Assembly (NCBI GenBank): GCA_034670405.1
Contig: JAXDDX010000019.1
Coordinates: 434,001-498,000, forward strand
DNA from: Hoplostethus atlanticus
Lineage: Eukaryota > Chordata > Actinopteri > Trachichthyiformes > Trachichthyidae
Direction of reading: 5' to 3'
DNA length: 64,000 nt
Shown here: positions 29,300-64,000 of the stretch, piece by piece
Numbering within the stretch: the stretch's first letter is position 1
Layout: each line of letters opens with the position of its first letter
The notes under the pieces: generated by a model
Database searches by the model: none
Told to the model about the DNA's origin: nothing
The model's input: only the letters and a program-made list of their open reading frames with translations
Translations under genes and position numbers: made by a program

Positions 29300-29385
29300 T
29301 GATATTCCTTTAATATTCCTATAGGGACTTGTGTGGTATTCAGTAGTGAGTTTATAGTGACCTGATCATACTTAATGGTATTTTA
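29300..29385 (-). repeat. Diverged copy of the 5.5-kb interspersed repeat
   Basis: The minus strand reads CACTATAAACTCACTACTGA, ATACCACACAAGTCCCTATA, GGAATATTAAAGG, matching the core at 5552-5617. Confidence 0.6.
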
Positions 29386-29670
29386 ACAACAACAGCAACA
29401 CCGTGAAAATATACCTCATATTATATAGCATGGAATAATACAACTTCTTCTCATAACTTATCATCACAGGTCAGATAGCCTGCACACTAATAGCAACATA
29501 TTCTACTATATCAGTGTGTGTCATGTGTTCAGACCTTTATCAGGCTAGTGACCCTGGGGCAAAGTGCATACAATTTCATAAATCAGTGCATCAAAGTGAG
29601 AGATACAGATTACTCAATAATCTCATTCAGTTGATAAAGATTGTTGGTGGGGTTTATGGCCCAGGCTGTG

Positions 29671-29686
29671 ACACATATATACGTGG
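29671..29686 (+). promoter_or_regulatory. Candidate TATA box of the lectin gene
   Basis: ACACATATATACGTGG lies about 60-75 bases before a GTGAGT donor at 29747, so a short non-coding first exon of about 40-50 bases (ending 29746) is plausible. Confidence 0.4.
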
Positions 29687-29873
29687 CCTCGTCTCTCTGA
29701 CTCTCTGACAGTTTCTCACCACATCTGACGAACACTGCTGTCTTAGGTGAGTGACGTGCACACACACACACATTGGGGGATATGTTGTGTGTGTGTTGTG
29801 TGTATGTGGAGGGAGAGATATTCTAACCAGGTGAACATAATTGTGTGATAAACTGAATTCTGGTGTCCACAGG

Positions 29874-32800
29874 ATGCTGAGATTAGTGCTGCTATGCTTG
29901 ACACTGTCAGGTAAGCTCTCACTCTCTTCATCTTTTAGTAACCTAATTCATGACTAGATGTAACAATAGATTAAAGGCCGTCTGGTTGCCTCTTTTAGGC
30001 CTTCTTACAATCATCACCATAATCATAATTCCTAACACAGTTTACCGGCAAATGTGTCACAATTTACAAGCGTTAATTTCATGTTATTACACGGCGTCGC
30101 TGGATACTCAATTCCGATTGGCCGCTGAAGGCATCCTGGGGTCGTTTCACAGCTAATCATATCAGTCATGAAGTTCGGTCCATTTTGTTGATTTCTAATC
30201 AGATTAATAGCGACAATTAATGGCAAAAAGATGTTATGCTGCCTTCAAGTGCTGCCAGAAATACCGTAATGTCCACATGTACGTGAACGACCCAACATAG
30301 TGGTAAACATGACTGGGAAAGTCGGAATTTTCTAAAAGACCCGAGATGTGACGTTTAGTATGAAAACCATGTCAATAACTGATGGTAAAAAATGATGACA
30401 TTTATTACTGTATGTTATTGTTTGGTACTCAATATAAATAACTAGTATTGTTGTATGTTTCTATTTTCAGTCTTTGTTTAACTTTTCGTTGTCACACATG
30501 TCTTGTTCCAAATGAAGTAACTACTTTTACAGGTCAATCAATAATTTTTTTTCCATCATGGCCATATTATTTTGACCCTCATTGATTTATGACGCAGCTA
30601 ATGAAAAGCTGTACATATTTTTCTGGCACAATAGTTAATGATTGAACAAACAGGCCCTAATGTCACTTCCATGAGGCATCTAGCTGATAATGTCAACTGG
30701 CAACGTTTATTGCTTGATCCCCAAGGAAGTCCAAGGTTACAGTGTGTGTGTGAGAATCACAGGCATACATACAGCGCCTCTGCTTTTTATACCCCTTTGA
30801 AATATATTTTAACTATTAACCCAAACCCTCACAGGCCTCCGAGCGCTTCCCCTTGCACCCCGTGGAGGTTTGGACATAACGGCCTACCAACTCCCTGATG
30901 GCTTTCGGCAGGGCACCGAACCCTCCAGGCGTTTCCTTGTCGACCTCAACACCGGCCAGGTGAAGGAACACGTCAGTGAGATGGACAGGAGAGCGGGTGG
31001 GTAGAAACGCATTGCTGTATACACCACCTGTTATTATGGGAAGGGAGGATTTCCATCATGAAGTTTTCTCTCTCTTGTCCATGCCCTCTCCACCCATCCT
31101 GCCTTTTTTTTCTTCCCAGACGTCATTCGTCCTTCTCTGGGGAAAGGATGGGGAGAGATGGAGAGAAAACACTGGCTAACAAACGAGGGTGAGGGAGACA
31201 GAAAGACAGAAAGTGAATGGAGATGTCCTTGAACTTTTTAATGTAGGACCAAGCTTAATCCATGTCTGTGAAACCAGCTCACACATATGTTTTAGTCTCT
31301 TTCTTCTTTACTGAATGTTATTTGAAATAATAATAATATTACACAGACTAACCTACCCTCTGTCCTCCAGCCCCTGTTGATGTTCCAGTCCAGAGCAATG
31401 GTGGTGGTTGGGTCAGAGTGGAGGAACCCTCTGCTCGTGGTCTCCCAGATGGCTTTAGACAGGGAACCGAACCTATGATCTCCCTCCCAGATGGTTTCAA
31501 ACAGGGAACCGAACCTATGATCTCCCTCCCAGATGGTTTCAGACAGGGAACCGAAGCTATGATCTCCCGCCCAGATGGCTTTAGACAGGGAACCGAACCT
31601 ATGATCTCCCGCCCAGATGGCTTTAGACAGGGAACCGAACCTATGATCTCCCGCCCAGATGGTTTCAAACAGGGAACCGAACCCTCTCTTGGTATCCCAG
31701 ATGTTTTTAGACAGGATACCGAAGCTATGATCTCCCTCCCAGATGGTTTCAAACAGGGAACCGAACCCTCTCTTCGTATCCCAGATGGCTTTAGACAGGG
31801 AACCGAACCTATGATCTCCCTCCCAGATGGTTTCAAACAGGGAACCGAACCCTCTCTTCGTATCCCAGATGGCTTTAGACAGGGAACCGAAGCTATGATC
31901 TCCCTCCCAGATGGTTTCAGACAGGGAACCGAACCCGCCACCTCCAGGCTCCAAACAGAGACACTGGACTGTGAAGGGGAGATCATCAATGGAAAGTGCT
32001 ATCAGTTCAACCCCACCCCACTGGCCTTCAGGGATGCACAGGTTAGACACATGTACCTACTACTGAATAGATAGGGAGGGCCATGCTGTCTAGTGGATCC
32101 TACATCCTCTCCAAAAGATCCTCACTACTATTGGTTTCAACGGAGCGTTTTAGTGTCACATGGTCTAAATAATGTTCGATTTCAAAGGCCTTTCCTAATC
32201 AACATTGACTTATCGTGTTTTTGGTTTCTGTGTTCCTGTGTGTGTGTGTGTGTCTCTATCCAGTCCTCCTGCAGAGCCCTCGCCCCAAACGCTGACCTTG
32301 CATCAGTACCCACTGGCGATCTGCATTCCCGCCTGGTTTCCATGGTGACCGAGGGCGGCAAGACCAGCCCCGTGCTGACCTGGCTGGGAGGCGTGGTCAA
32401 GGCAAGTTCCCCCACTCCATCTGTCCACCGCCCGCGTTGGCAAAGAGAAGCGAGAGCAGAGTTTTTTTTGGAAATGAAAATTTCCCGTTGCATTTCGCTT
32501 CATTCCAAAATGAGATAACCCCCATTTGAAAAATATAACCCCTATATTTAATTGCATGGCATGATAGTAAAACGCATCAATTCAATAATAACATATTGAA
32601 GGCATTATTCAAGCTATATTCAGCCCTTTACTTGGATTGAAACTCTTTCAATTGAGAGTACTTACATACTTACTACTAGTACTACATACATCGCTCCTAG
32701 TTGGACTTCCCCAATGATTCATTTGACCAAGAATTGCAGTCTTGATCTGCAGATCCAGCTACTGTTTAGTATGTAGACAGAACATGATAAAATCAACTGT

Positions 32801-33705
32801 GCAGCATATTCTCAAGCTGAATTTCTGCAGGAACATACAATCAACAATTATTAACACTGTTTTAGTTCACATGGTACATGGTCCTGCCATGGTCCACCCA
32901 GGAAGGCTGTGAACCTGTTATCAACAGGACAAACTGTGTAGTACCTTGATAAAACATCGCCCTTTGAACTTTTTTTAAAGCTGTGTTTTCTTGTCATCAT
33001 CTAGAGCGGTTCTGTACCTTTCATTTGCATGGGTGCTTGAATAAGTGTGTGTGTGTGTGTGTGTGTTGCGTCGTTCAGAACCAGCAGGTGCAGTGGGTGG
33101 ACGGGTCGGAGTGGGCGTACAGCGACTGGATGCCGGGTCACCCCAACATTCAAACCGACAAACCAGTCTGTCTGGAGATGTTCAGGATAGGTGAGACATT
33201 TCAAAAAATATCAAAACTGCAGATGGGCAACTTCTATAACAGCAGCATCTCTGAATGGGATGATAAATCCAGAGAGGGCTATAAGGAGTTAAAGGCTATA
33301 TTGCTTCAACTAATCATGGCTCTTGGATAATGTTGTGAAATGACACCTTTGGTCCCCGACATTAATATCGTAAGGGTTATAGATCAGAGAGTTATAGATA
33401 GGAGCCAAACCAACCGGCACAGTCAGAGAGCTGATAAGATACTGATGAAATAACTCACATTGAATCTTTGCCCTGTGACCCTGTGACAGGTCACCTGGCT
33501 TTGGCTAAATGTTCTCTCACAGCGTTAATAGCTTTAGAGTCAGTCAAAATGCCTGTTTACCACTAAGAAAATGAGCCAAAATGTCTTCCGGTGCTCCGTT
33601 TCACCACAACTCTCTCCCCTCCACCCGTTAGATGAGAGCTGGTGGACGGCGGCGGACTGTGAGCTGAAGAGAGCGTCCATCTGCTCCTACCCAGTGGCTG
33701 CATGA
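29874..33705 (+). CDS. Secreted C-type lectin-domain protein with 14-residue tandem repeats
   Basis: Seven coding exons: 29874-29910, 30835-30996, 31120-31188, 31371-32041, 32264-32401, 33079-33190 and 33632-33705, with consistent phases, giving 420 residues. The N-terminus MLRLVLLCLTLSGLRA is a signal peptide, so the protein should be secreted. Residues about 113-281 are twelve tandem repeats of LPDGFRQGTEPMIS type, followed by a C-type lectin-like domain (about 290-418). The domain has LDC and KCYQF at its start, WLGG, VQWVDGSEW, and a last pair of cysteines in ADCELKRASICSY. No EPN or QPD sugar-binding motif is seen, so calcium-dependent carbohydrate binding is uncertain. The domain end resembles fish lectins and the eosinophil major basic protein group. 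I do not recognise the gene. The intron after exon 5 of this list has a GC donor. Confidence 0.85.
29911..30834 (+). other. Lectin gene intron after the signal-peptide exon
   Basis: A 0.9-kb intron without visible exon or clear repeat boundaries; nothing else is supported. Confidence 0.5.
31442..31945 (+). repeat. Coding tandem array, 12 units of 42 bp
   Basis: Twelve in-frame units without length variation. Consensus product: (L/R/I)PDGF(R/K)QGTE(P/A) followed by MIS, SLG, SLR or ATS. Units with SLR and units with MIS alternate in the second half, showing an 84-bp higher-order unit. Unit 7 is the most altered (IPDVFRQDTEA). A single related unit, LPDGFRQGTEPSRR, lies in the upstream exon at about 30889-30930. 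Confidence 0.97.
32135..32205 (+). repeat. Partial copy of the TTAGACTGATATAT-family repeat
   Basis: GGTTTCAACGGAGCGTTTTA and GGCCTTTCCTAATCAA correspond to the middle part of the copies at 6618-6970 and 10072-10440. Confidence 0.5.
32402..33078 (+). other. GC-AG intron of the lectin gene
   Basis: The donor reads AAG then GCAAGT at 32402, with the acceptor TCGTTCAG ending at 33078. The exon phases (0/0) and the protein match (WLGGVVK joined to NQQVQWVDG) require this junction; no GT nearby gives an open join. A TG run at 33041-33066 precedes the acceptor. Confidence 0.82.
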
Positions 33706-33801
33706 AAACCACCTACGAAACAGAACGGCTGTGCTGAATCTCAACCACGAGCATAGAAATACTAGCAGCACACCTTTTTTTTTTTTGCTTAAATCTTCAT
33801 T

Positions 33802-33807
33802 AATAAA
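33802..33807 (+). terminator. Lectin gene polyadenylation signal
   Basis: AATAAA about 100 bases after the stop codon, implying cleavage near 33.82 kb. Confidence 0.7.
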
Positions 33808-33912
33808 ACGTTGGCATGTTACGTCCCGTGTGTCGTCTTATTACAGGTTGCTTACAGTACAAGAACCACAAATGTCCCCACCCTCCCCAACCCATTTAAA
33901 TTTAGACAAGAC

Positions 33913-33918
33913 TTTAAT
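33913..33918 (-). terminator. nbeal2: Candidate nbeal2 polyadenylation signal
   Basis: TTTAAT on the + strand is the variant signal ATTAAA on the minus strand. It lies about 110 bases beyond the lectin signal in the opposite direction. Confidence 0.4.
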
Positions 33919-36045
33919 GATCATTTTCCACTTGTGTATACAAAGCAGTTTTGTACAGATCAGGGAGACGAGTTAAAACAATTTGTTACAATTTAGTACC
34001 TGGAAAGTGCAAAAAGTACATTTCAAATACATTGAAATAAAAATCATGCTGTACATTATGTACTGTATTCATAAATAATCACAGATATACACATCCATTT
34101 GGTGACAGTCACAGAGAATGTAGCTAAGGTAACACACAAAATAGTACTTTTTCTTTAATTCAGATTTTGAAGTCCTACGTTCTCGGTTCCCATTGAAACG
34201 GTGGATGTTTGTTTTCTTCTGGAATGCTGCTTTCATTTTGATCTGAGGTCGGGGAGAATAAGCCTCAGTGACGAGGACAACCTAGCTCTACGGTAATACC
34301 ACACGTGGGATCAAGGCACTCCATTTGTTGCAGTCGTGGAAGACGCTTTAAAAACCTCTTCTGACAGTGGTCTTTTTGTCTGAATGACGAAGATGGAAGA
34401 ACAAAACAGGAAAAACTCCATTTGGAAAAAAAAAGTTTAACGCACCTTTCACAGAAAAATGATTAAAGATGTATGTTTCCGAGACATACATACCCGCCGA
34501 AAGAAGGTTTAAAAAATCTCTTCAACTTGGTCTTTGCACTGAACCACGTAGTACATTTGTGTGACACTTAAATAAAGAATGAATAGACAATCAACTAGAA
34601 ACAGACGAGAACCATTTGGGCAAACCCACGACAATCAGGGGCTGCCATGGTACAGTGAATTGGAGACACCATGACATCAACATCTAGGATGAAATCAAGA
34701 ATTTGGCATTAAAAAAACCCACACAAATGCAAACATCCACACACACACACACACAGGAATGGTGCAAAAATATGAATCACACAAAGTCCATAGGCGCTTC
34801 ATACTGCAGTATTTGTGTAATTCTGACATGAAGAGTAAAGAAATCACATTCACACACGCACCCACACACGCACCCACACACCCACACACACACACACACA
34901 CACACATTTCCCAAGCTACCAGATCAAGGCATGCAAACGCACTTGATGCTGCATGACGACAAACTCAGTCACTCCAAAATGAGCAGTGAGACAAAAATGT
35001 ATGAAAGCTTGAGGCGACGATGAGAGCTGGGAGGAGGGCGGGTGGGTGGGGGCGGGGCCACATCTACTGTCCCTATCCAAAGCTACAGGAAGACTGGAGA
35101 CAGAGGTTTGGCTAGCCAAGCTCTGTGGGGAGCAGATAAACTGGAAGGAAGCATCGGCCGACGCCAGAGGGAGGAGCTGTATTGCTGTTAACACTGACAT
35201 CTCATAAAGCCCTTGAGGACATCGCCTCTCTCCTCCGTCTGCGCGTCGTCTAAACAGTCGTGTACTCGAGACGAAAAAAAAAGAAGCTACCGTTACTTAT
35301 AAATAAACATGGATTCAAGTAACTTAAAACATTCGATGGTGCACAGACGAGTGTTACGTGACGTCCGCGGTCGACCTTTGTCTTTGTACTGCAGTGATCG
35401 GCTCCATGCGGAAGCTCGTAGTGTGTGACAATGTAGTGTTTTTGCTTGTAGTGACAATTAAAAGCGATATGCTTCAAACGATATGCCAGTATCTCCTGTC
35501 GCGTCAGGATGTGTCAGTTCAATCTCAACATGCAAACTCACGCGCAAAAGCTGCGATTTCCGTGTTGGCAATGCTCGCTACCTCACGGGGGCCCCGTCCA
35601 AAAATGCCACGTGGACACAATAGATGCCGGGCACATGCATACATTTGTCAAAAACCAAAAAAAAACAACCCAAAAAAGAAATCCACAATGAAACGAAATA
35701 AAATGAAAATCACACGTAGATATATAAAATCACACAGGAAAGGCCGAGAGCTTGGTCTCGTGGGCGATGGAGCCGTCCTACTGCATAAGGCTGCTGTTTG
35801 GCAGCTTTGAGGCAACCATAAAAACCTCGACGGTCTGTGTCGAAGGCAAACAAAGGGGGGAAAAAAAGGCCACTTGAAAACTGAATTCGACAGAGATAGA
35901 GCACGACCACACACTGCACATACACACACATGGTTGCAGCTCCAGAGCTAGGAGAGTTCGCTGGCCGATCGGCTTCGGCAACACACAGCGGCTTGTGTCT
36001 CTCAGCATAGGGGCTCCTGGTTGAGAGACATTACACTGACCATGT

Positions 36046-36048
36046 AAT

Positions 36049-36079
<31 letters not shown>
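36046..36079 (+). repeat. (GAT)n microsatellite
   Basis: About 11 triplets within the inferred nbeal2 3' UTR. Confidence 0.93.
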
Positions 36080-36217
36080 GCTGAGGGATGAAGACGCAGA
36101 AGTTGCAGTGGCATGTTTAGGAGTGGTCAGCAGTGGTGCGGTGGTAGTGCTGGGCCACTGAGGGATTGGAACCACAGCGCCTGCGCCAGACGGTCAACCC
36201 TAACCTGTTGTGCACTT

Positions 36218-36248
<31 letters not shown>

Positions 36249-36508
36249 TACACACATACACACCTTATCTGACACTCCATGCTCCTGCCCCCCAAACCAC
36301 CACACATCCACCATCCACTGTCCTAAAACTGTGGGAAGGCGCTGGAGAAACTAAAAGGAACTTCCTAAGGACAGTCAATCAAAATGACCTGATTGGGGGA
36401 GGACAGGGTGACTGACAGGGACTGAGGACCACTCAGGCAGCTGGGTGAGAGGAATGTGAGAGAGGTGTGGCGGGGAGGGTTGAGGGTTTTTGGGGGGGGT
36501 GGGACAGG

Positions 36509-64000
<27,492 letters not shown>

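Larger units (their letters stand above)
28304..29690. other. Intergenic region between fdx1 and the lectin gene (divergent starts)
   Basis: This 1.4-kb stretch must hold the fdx1 promoter on the left and the lectin promoter on the right. Two identical TACCTTGAC sites (28522-28530, 28972-28980) read GTCAAGGTA on the fdx1 strand, close to a nuclear-receptor half-site of the SF-1 type. A diverged copy of the 5.5-kb repeat lies at 29300-29385. Overlapping opposite reading frames at 28.56-28.98 kb look like chance. Confidence 0.45.
33890..36508 (-). other. nbeal2: nbeal2 3' UTR (inferred)
   Basis: About 2.6 kb below the stop codon without exon-like frames in either direction. It contains CA runs (34739-34756, 34861-34905) and a GAT run (36046-36079). 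An ATTAAA signal at its distal end sets the limit. Confidence 0.45.

Noticed and set aside
31442..31945. The repeat array as a CRISPR-like array
   Set aside because: There are no unique spacers, the units are contiguous and in frame, and the genome is a vertebrate.
31292..32050. 252-codon and 213-codon open frames antisense to the lectin exon
   Set aside because: The 42-bp unit is a multiple of three, so any frame free of stops in one unit stays open through all. They are a by-product of the array.

Overview
The window is nuclear DNA of a teleost fish. The evidence is GT-AG split genes, very many CA/TG and CT microsatellites, tRNA-derived short repeats, a decayed non-LTR retrotransposon, and four genes whose translated exons match vertebrate families. 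I cannot name the species. All family assignments come from reading the translations and remembered family features; no search was run.

Layout. 1-4.8 kb: a decayed LINE reverse-transcriptase fragment, a LINE-like 3' tail, and a small inverted-terminal-repeat element just before the first gene. 5.2-22.1 kb (+): arhgap20, a PH/RA/RhoGAP protein in 16 coding exons, with a 3' UTR reaching about 23.8 kb. 25.0-28.3 kb (-): fdx1 (adrenodoxin), four exons, tail-to-tail with arhgap20. 29.7-33.8 kb (+): a secreted C-type-lectin-domain protein of about 420 residues whose central part is twelve tandem 14-residue repeats. I do not recognise this gene by name. 33.9-61.9 kb (-): the 3' 48 coding exons of nbeal2 (concanavalin-like, PH-BEACH, BEACH, WD40), tail-to-tail with the lectin gene. 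Its 5' exons lie beyond the right edge. 61.9-64 kb: intron with microsatellites.

The genes do not form one pathway. arhgap20 acts on Rho-family GTPases, fdx1 carries electrons in mitochondria, and nbeal2 is a granule and vesicle trafficking scaffold. The convergent arhgap20/fdx1 pair agrees with what I recall of mammalian gene order; NBEAL2 is on a different human chromosome, so the linkage here is a fish arrangement.

Most notable: the in-frame 42-bp repeat array of the lectin gene, with a single related unit two exons upstream; a GC-AG intron in the same gene; five +1 reading-frame breaks (three in arhgap20, two in nbeal2), each placeable beside a CAG, which look like assembly errors or recent lesions; a possible read-through C-terminus of nbeal2; and an inverted cluster of tRNA-derived elements in an arhgap20 intron.
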